DNA from: Rotaria sp. Silwood1
Taxonomy: Eukaryota; Rotifera; Eurotatoria; Philodinida; Philodinidae
NCBI GenBank assembly: GCA_905250075.1
Contig: CAJNOP010000285.1
Location: forward strand, 135,661 to 199,660
Direction of reading: 5' to 3'
Length of the DNA: 64,000 bases
Below the pieces are notes generated by a model. That model saw nothing but the letters and a program-made list of their open reading frames with translations, was not told where the DNA came from and did not search any database. This document shows, piece by piece, positions 35,312-48,500 of the stretch (position 1 is the first letter of the stretch; each line of letters begins with the position of its first letter). The position numbers and the translations under genes are program-made.

Positions 35312-36513
35312 AACAATCTAAAAGAAGGTAATTACATAGGTTTCATTCAAATGCACTATCACTGCACCAAAGCAGTTTCTTTTTTTGAAAGACGATATTT
35401 TTCATAATGCTCCTGCATAATCGTTTACTAGAATTTTAAATTCGAACACAATCGATAATGATGAAAAGTGTGTCGGAAACTCAAACATATTTACTGATAG
35501 AAATAGCAGTTTTCTAATCGTTTAGATGAACCCATTAGTAACTTCGATAGATTCTATCTATCACATACATAGTATCTCTATTCGAATACACTCAGGTTTG
35601 AAATTGTTCGACACCCGTTCAATTTTGTTTCTTACACTGTGATAACAAACCCAAAAGAAAGATTTTGACTATCGGATCTTGTCGCATCTTGCTGGATTTA
35701 GAGCAGAATTGTTTGGAAATCAATCGGTTTTCGGCTCAATGCCAATATCTTACAAAAGATATAACCTATGTTCCTATTCCTAATCAAAACTATACCTTAC
35801 CTATGTATCTGTATTCCTATCTACACATCATATATATATACTCCCGTACGCATAATCCTATATCTTTATGCATACGTCATTGTATACATTTCGATGTTTA
35901 ATTTCCCTATGGCTGATATTTTCGTCCCTAAACTATGGGTTTGAATGTGAAAGCTGTTCGGAGGAGAATTAAAGAAAATGTTCACACTGCATTGACCAAC
36001 ATCCACATTCCAGTGTTGAAAACATTTCTAACCACACTATGATTGATCACGTCATACTATTCTAATGATTGCAGCTGTGAACTAATGCTAATATTTGTCA
36101 ACTGTTTCTAATCCCTGAACTTTATTCTTGATATTTATCATAGAACATTTACAATCAATACTGTCATCATAATTCAAAATCAAATAGTGAATGTTTTCTA
36201 TTGTTGACTTGAGTTTTCTATAAGCAATTAATTTATTGATCGAAATATTCTTGTCTATATATTTATTATTTGATTCCAGCAAAAAAAAAACACCGGAATC
36301 ATAAACTGGACAGGAAAAGAGTAAGTCGAATTACACAATGAGAAAAAAAAAGAAATAATCGTCACCGTGCACACACATACATACACATAAAAAGAAAATA
36401 ATTTCAATTTAACTATCTGCATCAAGAACAAAAAAAAGCTTATTTGTCAAAATAAAGGTTTTGAATGTAAAGAATAACAAGAAAAGTAAATGTCATAGAA
36501 AAAGTGCATTGAA
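35312..36513. other. Intergenic, no gene recognised
   Basis: About 1.2 kb between the 5' end of the multicopper oxidase and the 3' end of PRKDC. It should contain the oxidase promoter and the PRKDC 3' UTR. A weak GGGTTTGAATGTGAA / TTCACACTGC..CATCCACATTCC inverted arrangement at 35938-36017 may be another degenerate hairpin. Short frames only. Confidence 0.45.
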
Positions 36514-39500
36514 TTACATAAATGTTTCTAAACCCGCCCAGGATCGACCAAGTATATCAACATCAGTTGCTTGATCAATAATACAATCAATTTGTTCATC
36601 AACTGTCAATTTATGATAACGATTTGATTCATATTGCATTAGAATTTGTGCACGTTTATTTTGTATTTGATCACCACCAAGTACTTTTTCCATTTGACGA
36701 AGTGCTTCTTTCAAACTGGATGGACGAAGAAAATTATTTAATTTAAGATCAGAACTAAAAATAAATCAATAAATTAGATTTTATCTTTTTTTTTTTGCTC
36801 TTATACATACCCAGTAATAACTGATGGATTAATACCATTAAGTTTTAATCGTGCACTTTTTATTCGATCTTTAGCATATGTATCATCAGAACGAATTGTA
36901 GGTGATTCTGAAAATAAAAAACATAATTATCTTTTTGGACATTTTTCATAATCATTTAAATATACCATTTTGTGAAATTTGTTTACTTGTTTTAAGTGCA
37001 TGTTCCTAAAAAATAAATTTAAAAATAATATAAAAATAAAACAATAGAAATATTTACCATCCATTCCATAAGTGGTTCTTTAATAAAAACATCCATTGTA
37101 CTAAGTAATAAATCAGAATTTTCACGTAATGCATTCATTGTATGAATCATTGTTGCACGAAATAGACCATTAGTACCAATTGGTGACATTAATTGAATAA
37201 GTTGTCGTGTTAAACGAATAGGTATAAGTTCAGGAACAGGTAAATGCTAAAAGATTAATTGATAATTTTTTTTTTTTGATAAAATATAATTTTATTCTTA
37301 CAATAGTTGCAGCATTAAATGCTGAACCAAAATCAATACCAATAACTTGTCCTGATGTTATATCAATAAGAAAACTAAATAAATAATTCGTCATTAAAAT
37401 ATACATATATTCTATATATTAAACATACTTTGATTGATGTCGATCACCAATACCAAGTATATAATGACTTGTACATAAAACAGCATAACTTGTAATAAAT
37501 TGTCTACGTAATGTATAAAATCCTTCATGTGAATTAGCCATTTTATAATAAGCACGTCGAAGTAAATCACTAGGTATAATTGATTGAATTTTATTAAATT
37601 CATCTTGTACTTGTGTTTTTGTTAAATTAATAAATAATTCAGCATACATAATTGTATTACTTGTTGATTTAGCTGTTGGTTTAGCTTTTTGAAATACATT
37701 TGTAACATAATCTTGATAAAGTTTTCTTGGATGTTGACCTTGTGAAATAATATCATGTTCAGCTTGTGTATAACTTGTTTCAATAAGTTCTTTTAATGGA
37801 CGTGTATTATCAAGCCATTCAATCATACCTAATTTTGTTGACATTGGAATAACTAAATTTAAAGCAAAAAGAAAAACAAAATTAAACTCTTCGTTTTTTT
37901 TTTCTACTAGCGAGAGCCCGTGCATACTGCACGGCTGTTTTCTCCTTCAACGTATGATCTAAGACGTTTAACTTTTCATTCAAGAACAGACATACCGACA
38001 CTCGATATTATGTATACAGATAGATAGCCCTACGGCCTCATACTCTTATATCGCACATATTTTTATAGTCTATGTAGCCTTCGGCCTTATAGCCTTGTAT
38101 CCTTTCTAGCTATTGTAGCCTTATCTAGACATCTGCAAAATCAGTTTTTTTGGTCCCGGTCCCGGTCCCGTCCCGGTGAAAAATGTTTTAGTCCCGGTCC
38201 CGGTTCCGGTCTGGACTCGATGCCAGTTAAAAATTGTATTATGGTGAAAAAATTCCGATTCTTGAAACTGAGACGAGGATCGATGAAAATTTTTATCAGA
38301 ATTGTAAAGAAAATTGCTGTTTTTTTGGATTTCTGATCACAAAAATAGAAGAAATACCTAAACGCAGAATCGAGTTTCTGATAAAAAATAATGCCGGGAC
38401 TACCTTGAAAATTTTGGTCCCGGTTCCGGTCCCGGCAAAAGTAAAATTTTAGTCCCGGCCCCGTCCCGGTCCCGGTAAAAGCCAAAATTTTGGTCCCGGG
38501 ACCGGGACCACTTTGCAGATGCCTAGCCTTATCTCCTTATTGCTTCAGTCTCTTGAGAACCTATGGCTATCTCCATATTATAGCTCTTCATGTCCTATAG
38601 GTAGCCCATACAATAGCCCTTGAGGACTTATAGATACTCCTGTGTATTAGCTCTTGAGGATGTATGGATACCCTATATAATAGCTCTTGAGGACCTGTGG
38701 CTACCCCATATAATAGGCCTTGAGAACTTATAGGTAACCCCGTATAATAGCTATTAAGTACCTGTGGATACTCCCTATATAATAGCTGTTGAAGACCTAC
38801 GGGTAATCCCAGATAATAGCCCTTGAGGACCTTCTCCTTATAGTCTTATTTGACCTTTAACCTGGGCACAGAGACATCAGACAGGCACTGAACATTATAT
38901 ATATAGATTTCATATTTACCTTTATAAGTTTGTACAGTAATATGTGCTGAATTTGATTGATTACAATTTGGATCATTATCATAAAGATCATTCATAATTG
39001 AAAATAATGCTTGAATACGTTGATCTTGTCGTATATCTTCACCACCTTTAATTAAAAATCGATAATCATTTTCATCATGTCCACGTATTGTTATACGTTT
39101 AGGTAATCTTAATGATTGTAAAACCAAAATTTTTTCATCAAAACCAACTATTTTAATATGATGTTCAATTAATGGTTTTTTTTTACTTGTATATTGACCT
39201 GGTATTTCAATTTCACGTATAGATGGTGTACCTAATATACGATGTTGTTGTCGAAATGTTAATGAAAACCATGTTGAATAATCATTTATATTTGTTTTAT
39301 CTTGTGATATAGATTTTAATTTTGTACCAAGATTAATAAGTATAGGTTTAATATCTGTTAATAAAACCGTTGAAAATAATTCACCTTGTTTACCAAATAA
39401 ATTATCTAAATCTTTTTCAACTGTATTTTTAAATTGAAAACGTATTGATGTTAAACGAGGTTTATTTAATCGTTGATCTTTATCATCATTAAAAACACTA

Positions 39501-42500
39501 TCTTGTGATGTTATTGTTGTTATTAAATGTTCATTATTAATTTCATCAGAATTAATAATATCAGAAAAAAGTATATCTTTAAATTTTTTTAAATGATTTT
39601 TAAGTTTATTTATATCTCGTATATTTCGATCATTTGTTAATAATTGATATAATTCTTTACACCAATATTCATATTCTTGTTGAGGATTTAATTGATTTAA
39701 TGCATGAATAAATTCATTAACAAGTGGTGTATGACGATCTAATTTTTGACGTATTATTTCAAGATTATGTTTTAATATTGGATCATTTGTTGAATATTGA
39801 AGTGTTTCATAACTTAATTTAAATGGATAAACAATTGATTGAGGATATTGTTTAACAATTTGTTCAATAAGTGGATATAATTTAAGACTTAAAAAACGAC
39901 AAAAAAAAAATTTTTCAAAAAAAAAAAAAAGTGTTCATTATTTACCCTATTGGTTTATCTAAATATGCTGTTATTTGATATAAACAATCAAAAAACATCC
40001 AACAAGGAATTTCTTGTAAATGATTACTTATAGATTCCATTGTATTTGGATATAATTCAATTATTTGTAATAAACGTGAAAAACGTTTAACACCTTCATT
40101 TGAACCATATTTCATTGATGATAGAATAGATTTAACAATTATATCTGCAATTTTATTACTATTATTACTAGAAAATAAATTTTGCATTAAATGATTTTCA
40201 TCTTCATTATTTTCATATCGACGTAAATAATCATCACAAAGACTTGCTAATTCATTATAATCACGACTAAGAACATTTTCTTTAGCAAGACGAATATTTG
40301 TCTAAACAAGAAAAAAAATAATTTATATTTAATCTTTCATCTGTTTAGTGTTTTTTTTTATAGTAGTCAGAGTGAATTATTTTTCTTTTTGCAATTTTGA
40401 TTCATATTTTCTTACAAATTATTCAAAGTATTGTCGACGCAAAAATTAAACGTAGGTTAGTATTAGATGAATATGTCGAGAATAGTAATAACTAATGATC
40501 TGTTGTTTTTACCAATCGAAAGAGACTGTCTTAGGACATGTTTTGATAAAAATATTATGTAATTACTTAAAAGATCTGTTTTAGGAATCTTTTCGAAAAA
40601 AAAGTATAATAATGTAATTTAGTTCAAATGAAATTTTCATACTGATATGTGTATTAGACAAAGGAACTCGTCAGATCTGTAGTTCAAAATACAATACAAA
40701 TAGTTATTTTCTCACAATATAATGCTAAGTATATAAAGTCGGCTATTTCCTTGGCAAAATAATGGAAGATTGCGTTGATTTTTAACTGAATTCGACTTAC
40801 ATTGTAGCAAAATGATTTGTTATTCCGATGCAAATTTAACAAGGAAATTCGATTACAAATCAACGTGATTCTCTATTATCCTAACAAACAAATAGCTGAA
40901 TTCATTTGCTTACCGTTAGATTGTGAGAAAATAACCATTTGTATGGTATCTTGAACTATAGATCTGAAGTTTCTCTATCTAATACACATGTCAAAACGAA
41001 AATTTCATTGGAACTAGATCACATTATTATACATTTTTCGGAAAGATTTCCAAAACAAATTTTTTACATAATTACATAATATTTTATCAAAAACATTTCT
41101 TAGTCAAGATTAAAATTTAATTAACTAGCAAGAGCTCGTGCATACTGCACGGCTCTTTGTTTTTTCTCTAACGTATGACGACGGACGTTTAACTTTTCAT
41201 CCGGTAACGGACATACAGACACTCGATATTATGTATACGGATACGTAGCCCTACGGCCTCATACTCTTACATCGCACATATTTTTATAGTCCATTAGCCT
41301 TCGGCCTTATAGCCTTATACCCCTGGTAGCATCATCCTCTTATTGCCTTACCCTCTTCTTGCTATACTCACTTCAGGACCTATGGGTACCCACATATTAT
41401 AGCTCTTGAGGGTCTATGGGTACCTCCATAGGATAGCCCTTGGGCCTTCTGCTTATAGCCTTATTTGACCTTTAACCTTTGACCCGGCACAGAGAAACAC
41501 ACAGATACACACTGAACATTATATATATAGATTTCTATTTGAATTTTCCTAGAAAATTAGGTTGTTTTTTTTGCTTACTGATATATTTTGTAAATTTGTT
41601 TCTTGTTTTTCAATATTAGTTTTTAATATATTAACACTTTTATTAAATAATTCATTAATTAATAAATCTGCTGCTTGTATATTCGTTGTATGATCATCAA
41701 AACCATATAAATATATTTCTAATTGTCGATGTTTAGCTTGAGAAATTTTATCATCATTTTCATAATTAAAATAAGCTTTTGGTTGTGCAAGTAAAAAATC
41801 AATAACTGTACGAGAAAATTGTGAATTTAATTGTATATATGTTGAATTTAATGAAGCTGTTTGTTCATCAATAATATCTAATGCATTTATTTTTGTTTCC
41901 ATCTTTTTTAATTCTTTAGCAACAAGTGTTGATAATAAACTTGATAATGTTGATATTGATGATTGTATTTGATGACGTTTTAAATGTACATCACAATAGA
42001 TTTCATTCCAATAAATTGATTTTATTAATGAATTTTGACATAAATCAAGTCGATTACGTGTATCATTTAATTTTGTTAAAGATAATTTAAAATTACGTTG
42101 TCGTAATGCACAATATGCCATATCAAGTGATAATTGAACTTTATAATCAATAAGTATTGGATCAAATTCTAATGCTTTTAAACGACTTGTAAATGTCATT
42201 CGTGGTCCACCAACTAATTCATCAAGAATCTTTAATTAAGAATAGAAAAAAAAAAAGAAAGAAATATGTTGTTGTTTTTTTCTAGAATATTTGATTATTA
42301 AACTTACATCTAAAAATAAAGATCGATTAGTAATAATATCATCCCATATTGGAATTGAACTACGAATAACATCAGGTAATTGCCATTGTGAAAGTAAATC
42401 ATTATGTATACGTTCATGAAATAGATCACGAGTTATTGTATCATTTTTATTATTTGTTAAATAACGATTTTCAAGTGTTTTAAGTAAAGGTAAATTATGT

Positions 42501-45500
42501 TCAATAAAAATAAGAAATTGATCAAGTTCATGATATGGTTGTATTAATTGTATTGTTGTTTTACGACCATATTCACTTAAACGACTTAATTGTGACCAAC
42601 GAAGTAAAAATTGTTCTTTAGCATATTGAATATAATATTTTGAACCTATAAAACAAAACAAAAAAACATTTTTTTTTAAATAGAGTAGTGTCACATATCC
42701 AAGATTTTGGAGATGCCACCACATCTCTCGTGGGAGATGCCGCGTCTCCAGCGGGAGACGCGACACCCACACTCGAGAGATGTGGTCATTCACCACTGGA
42801 GATGTAAGATCTCCTTTAAAGATGCGCATCCCCCACACCCACATCTCTCGCGCGAGATGCGACATCTCCCGCGGGAGACGTGGTGCCATCTCCAAAAATC
42901 TTGGATATGTGACACTGCTGTTTGAATTTCTTCTTTGCTTAGGGGGAGGGACCCCTTCAAAAAAGTCACTTTTCGCTGGAATCATTGAAATTGAGATAAA
43001 TTCATGAGAAAACAGCCTATCATCTGCTCTTTTATATGCGACAAAAATTTTTATTTGACACCTCTTTTTTTTCCAAAAAATTTGGAAAATTTTCATCACC
43101 TCTCATTCGAAAAATAAGCCGTTTTTACAAAAAATCGAAAATCATTTTTCGTTTTTTGTCAACACGTGAGTTCAACAGTTCTAACATATCCTGAAAGTTT
43201 CATACAATTTGGATATTTCTGAGCTGAGACCCATCTGTGAGAGAAGGGGGACTTTAAATAAAAAAAAAAAAAAAACTTCGAATAACTATACTTACGATCA
43301 AAATCTTTTTGATAAAGAAAGAATGTAGCTAATTCAAATGGATATTGTTTTTCAATATAAGAACGTTTAACAAATGTTGTTTCTGAATCAGATGTTGTTG
43401 TAACATTTGTTGTTGTTGATAAATTATTAAAAAATTGACAAAGACCTTCTTGTTCTAATTGTTCTTGTTCAGTACCTGATATAAGTAATTTAAGTTTAGC
43501 ACGTATAGCATATGGCATTAAATAATTTAATTGATATGCATTTGACCATAATGTATCAAATGTTGTATTAGCAATAAATATATGTTTAGACATAATTGTC
43601 CAATTATTTAATTGATTACAACAATTTAACATAGATTGTGTCCAAAATTCATGTTCTAATTCTAAAACTGTATCATTTATAGTATCATCTGTTAATGGAT
43701 ATTGTTCTAATGCTGTTACATAACTATTTAATGCTGATAAAAAATCTGAATGACTTTCTTCTTCAATAGCTTTTAATGTTAAAGATTTTAATGATGATAT
43801 TTGATAAAATATTCCACGTACATCATCATAATTTGTTATTGAACGATAACATTTAGCTAATTCAAGCCAATAATCAATATTTTTATTTAAATTAGAATCA
43901 GATTTAAATTTTTTTTTAACAGATTCATATATTAATTCATTTAATTCATTTGTTTGATTTAAATGAATAAAACATTCTAATGTTAATATACCAATAGGTT
44001 CTAAATGACTAGATATAACTGATGTACTTATATATTGTGATAAAATTTTAATTTGTTTTGATTTAGATAAAATAATATCAAGTAAAGATATAATAAATGA
44101 TGGATAAAATATTTCTGATTGAGATAACATTATATTAAAACGATGTTGAATTGTTTCAATTAATTCAATATATTCATCATTAGATAATTTATCTTCAAGT
44201 GAATTTAATATTGATATAAATAAATTTGAATAAAGTAAACGTGCTATATGATTATCATATTGTGAAAGTGCTTGTAATGGTATAATAATATCACTAAAAC
44301 GTATTTGTATATCAGGTAATTCACCAATACGATATGTACGATATTTTTCAACTTGATTTTCTTGTTTAAGTTTAATATCATTAAGAAATTGTTTTTCTTT
44401 TTGTTTTTTTTCATTTTGTTTTCGTGCAAAATAACTATGTAATTTACCTGTATCTTTAAGAAATCGTCGTTTAAGACGAAATATATCATCATTATCATTA
44501 TCATTATTATTATTTTCATTTTTATTAAATTGATTTATTAATAATAAATTTTTTTGTAATTTTTGATTTTTATTTTCAACATTAACTAATAATGATGTTT
44601 CTTTATTTTGTGTTAATAATGTTGGTAAAACATATGTATTTGATGTATCAAATGTATTTGTTTGTTTAAGCCAATTATAATTTATATTATTATTATCTAA
44701 AATTTGTGTTGGAATAAATTGTTGTCGATTAGATATTTCTTGTGTTTGTAAAAGCATTCCTGTTGTTGTTAAATTTTGTTGTTGTTGATCAATCTTATTA
44801 TTATTATCTGTTAATGTTTGCATAAAATGAACAGGATCCATTGTCATTATATTTGTATTTATTGGATCATTTGTAGTTTGAGATTGTAATGTAAATAATG
44901 GTGTCATATATGTATGATGTTGTTGACGCCAATTACATACTAATGGAAATTCTTGAAATATACATTTATCAAGTGGATTTTCGAAAATAAAACGATTATA
45001 ATCAGGATTATGTGTTGTACGTTCAAGAAGAAAATTTGTACAATAATTTAAATATTCATTTTCAGTTTTTATTGAATATAATTGATCAACTAATGCAATA
45101 AGACGATGATTTGATGATATACTTAAACGTTTTGGATCACACCAAAAATTACGACAATTAACACGTATAAATTCATTTTTACTTGATAATAATTGAAGTA
45201 ATTGTTCACGTACTTGATGATAAAATTTTTCTGATATTGATTTTAAAGAAATATCTAATTCATTTGTTATTTTTTGTGTTATATAATCATACATCCATTT
45301 ATATATTTCAAGTGTCCAATATTGACATTCATTTGGACCATCAACAGATAATATTTGTGCTATTTCAAATAATTGTTCATGTGTTAATTTTGGTAAAAGT
45401 TTATGTAAAAGTCGTAATGCAACACTACGAATACTAAAATCTCTAAAATAACAAAAAAAAATATTATTAATATATTTCATAAATCATAAACTTTATCTTT

Positions 45501-48500
45501 AGAATAGAATAGTGTAAGAAAACAGGATAACTATGTGACAGTTTTTATCTCAAAAGAAATACATATTTTCATGTGAATTGAGCCTATTGATTGTGATTAA
45601 ATATATGACAGTTTATCAGCTGGTCAACAGCTTCATCTAGTCTAATGCAGAACCTTGAGTTAAACTATAATACCGCATCCTCAGATTACTGTTAAGTATA
45701 AATGAAATATCTCAAAGAATTCAATGCTGTGTTAACACTCAGAATAAAAGGATTTAATCAGATATTTTTTGTGTTCATTCAAACTGACGTTAGACATAAA
45801 ATTTTTTATGAATATTAAAGAAGTAAATTTCCGTTCTCTTAGAAAATGTTGTTCATATTTCATAAGACGTTCTAATTAATAGAAAAGACTATATTTACTT
45901 ATGAATAAGAATATCAAGTATTCCAGCTGCTTTTAATTCCAAATAAGCAAAATCAAATTCTGTAATATTTGCAATCATTGCTTCTAAACATTCTATTTTA
46001 AAATCTCCATATAATTTTTTTAAACTAAATATTAATTTATTCATAATACTAAAATGAAAAAACAAAAAAAAAAAGACAACTAATTTTTTCTTTTTCAAAA
46101 TAAAATTTCTTACGTTTTATCAACAATTTCAGGATAATGTTTTTGTAATGAATAAATACATGTTACATATGTATCTTGTATAGGTTGACTACTATGCCAT
46201 TTTAATATAAAACTTAATTGTTCTAATAAACGTTCATTTGATTGACCTTTTAATTTTTTAATATTTAATAACATTCCAATAACTTCAGCAGCTGCAGCAT
46301 AAATATTACGAAAGGAATTTTTCATATTTTTTAATAATGTTTCATTAAATTTATCTTCATTTAAATCATTTATATCATTATAAGGTAAAATATTATTTGC
46401 TAATAATATACCAATTAATGATAAACCTATAGCATTATGTTTTGATTTAATATCTTGATCAGATATTAATTTATATATAATTAATGTTGGTGCATATATA
46501 CGTTCATTCCATAATTCAATTAATTTTTTAATTAAATCTAAATTTGTTTTCATAACAAATGAATTTTTATGTGTACAATTAAGAAATAAATATTCTAATA
46601 AACGTTGTACAGCTATTCTATCAAGTTCACTTGGTATAGCTATAGAATTCCATGATAATAATATAACAATTGTATCAATAATAAATGTATTTAAACCTTC
46701 AGAAGATTTTTCAAACATTTGATTACACATATGAATTATTGGTGTTAACCAATAACGTGCATAAGGTTTAAATATTGTATGTGTATGTATAATAAGACGC
46801 ATAATAAATAATTTTATATTAAATATTATTGTTGTATCACTAAATTTTTTATATAAACAAATCATCCATGGTGGCATATCAGATTGTATTGGTGTTATAC
46901 CATTTGTTTCCATATGTTTAAGTAAACATATCATTGGTATCATACATGGATGTAAATTAAGTTCATCCATTTCAATTTCAATAAAATTTATTCCATAATT
47001 ATTATCTGTATCTTCGATTAATGCTGGTCTATCATCAATTTTTTTATTAAATGATATTTCAAAAGAATTTTCTGTAAATGAATTTAATTGATTTTTATTT
47101 AAATCATTTTGTTGTTGACTAGCAACAACAGATGTAAAATCAAAAAGAGCTAATTCATCAGTTAAACTACTACCAAATAAATATTGAGATGGTAAATAAC
47201 GTGGTGTTATTGATGAACGTTGTTGATAATATTGATTATCAGTATTTGATGATGTAAGAATTTTTTTACAAAGAATATTTAATAATGTACGTTTATCTTT
47301 TTTATAATAATGTTCAAGTTCAAGAGGAAATTTATATTTATAATCTGGATCGATTATATTTTCAAAGATATATTCGTCCTATAAGATAAACAACGAATGA
47401 ATTTATGTAAAAATTTTCTTAAACAAGAAATAAAAGTTTTTAAGACTTTCAAAACAAAACAACTATCATAGATCTAGTAGAGATGTATATGTGAGTGTAT
47501 TTATTTCTATCACCCCCGCATCCCGAGTTATTCCAATAATCAAAAACTTGAAAAAAGTCATACTTTATCAAATATGCTGCTATTTCAAAAAATCATGTGG
47601 TTAGTTTATAAATTATTTACCAGAAACTACTTATGTTCTTCTTCAATGTTGGATCAAAAAGTGAATTTGATGAAAACTCTGTTTATATTGTTGATTGTTC
47701 CACTATTCCGAGTACTACTATTGTTTTATAACATGAGAAAATATTTTCACTGACCAGATAACTTTTCAATGGAAAAAAAAAGGCTTACGAATATACTTGA
47801 AATACATATAAGTTTATACAGTTTCGGATGCGGATTCAGAGTATCATATCAGTTCCCAGTCGAAACTTAGTTTTCATATCGAAATTTACAGAACATCAGT
47901 AAAAAAGGCTCCAAGTCTTGCCGCAAGAACAGTATACTTAAGGATTTCTTGGTGTGGCCAATATTTTTCCTCGAATCATTTTAAAGTGTTTTAGAAGTGC
48001 TATCAAACCGTATGAAGATAGTCTAGTGAGCGATAAAATTGTTTGATGCAAATAAATGTGTTCAATACGAAACACTGGCACCAGAGGTCAGAGATGGGCA
48101 AGTCAGGAGTTTTTAAGGTTCAAGTCAAGTCAAGTCATTAATCACCAAAAAAACTATTCAAGTCAAGTCCAGTCAAGTCACAGCGCTTTCCAAGTCAAGT
48201 CAAGTCAAGAGCTTTAAAAAGAATTTGTAAAGTCAAGTCAAGTCAAAAAATGACTATTTATCCTCATCTGGCTGCTGCTTATTTGAAGTACATGAAAGAA
48301 TTTCTTTTTCTTTGTTTCTGCTCTCATAGGTACTTTTAGTGTACACAAGAATTAGACTCATAAATTGCAAAAATATGTGCAGTTTTTTTACTTGACTTGT
48401 GACTTGCCTTTGAAGGCCAAGTCACAAGTCAAGTCAAGCGTTCAAAAGAAAAACTCTCAAGTCAAAAAATGATTTGACTTGCCCATCTCTGGCAGAGGCA

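Larger units (their letters stand above)
37907..38907 (-). mobile_element. Helitron-like non-autonomous element, copy 1
   Basis: Read on the minus strand the element begins TCTATATATATAATG and ends in CTAG. Eleven bases from that end lies a perfect hairpin, CCGTGC-AGTAT-GCACGG. It sits between a host A and a host T. These are the classical Helitron terminal features: 5' TC, 3' CTRR, a subterminal hairpin and insertion at AT without duplication. Copy 2 at 41125-41531 shares both ends and adjacent internal sequence (such as GACACTCGATATTATGTATAC and CTACGGCCTCATACTCTTA). Copy 1 is longer because of more internal tandem units and a nested MITE. No Rep/helicase frame is present. Confidence 0.8.
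37853..38919 (-). other. PRKDC intron 42 (1,067 bp), filled by a Helitron-like element
   Basis: The intron has GTAAAT at its 5' end and TTTAG at its 3' end. Only about 66 bp are not mobile-element sequence, which matches the length of typical introns of this gene. Confidence 0.85.
36514..39887 (-). other. PRKDC: PRKDC kinase and FATC region (exons 42-48)
   Basis: Exon 42 carries the start of the kinase: [31 protein letters not shown] and [14 protein letters not shown], where the Lys of IKGGED is the expected ATP-contact lysine. Exon 43 holds the catalytic loop GIGDRHQSN and exon 44 the metal-binding GIDFGSAF. Exon 45 has [12 protein letters not shown] and TMDVFIKEP. Exon 48 ends with the FATC motif [15 protein letters not shown] and a terminal Met. 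All catalytic residues expected of an active PI3K-like kinase are present. Confidence 0.95.
40302..41578 (-). other. PRKDC intron 40 (1,277 bp), holding two mobile elements
   Basis: Between GTAAGC at 41578 and the acceptor at 40302 lie the second Helitron-like copy and a fold-back element, leaving about 290 bp of other sequence. Confidence 0.8.

Noticed and set aside
36361..36390. Possible tRNA or small RNA near ACACACATACATACACATA
   Set aside because: It is only simple CA/ACAT-rich sequence in the PRKDC 3' flank; I saw no cloverleaf anywhere in the window.
38141..38485. Minus-strand frame encoding GTGTGPG and DRDRDRD-type peptides, and its plus-strand partner at 38234-38452
   Set aside because: It lies wholly inside the MITE nested in Helitron copy 1; the peptides are translations of the GGTCCC tandem hexamer.
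38846..39127. A separate small kinase gene starting at 39127
   Set aside because: The frame continues upstream without a stop through the whole of exon 42 to 39887; the apparent start is only the first start-like codon in a long exon poor in Met.
42707..43007. Plus-strand frames in PRKDC intron 38 ([16 protein letters not shown] repeats)
   Set aside because: They are translations of the palindromic MITE, not genes; the minus-strand extension of the exon into the intron is equally artefactual.
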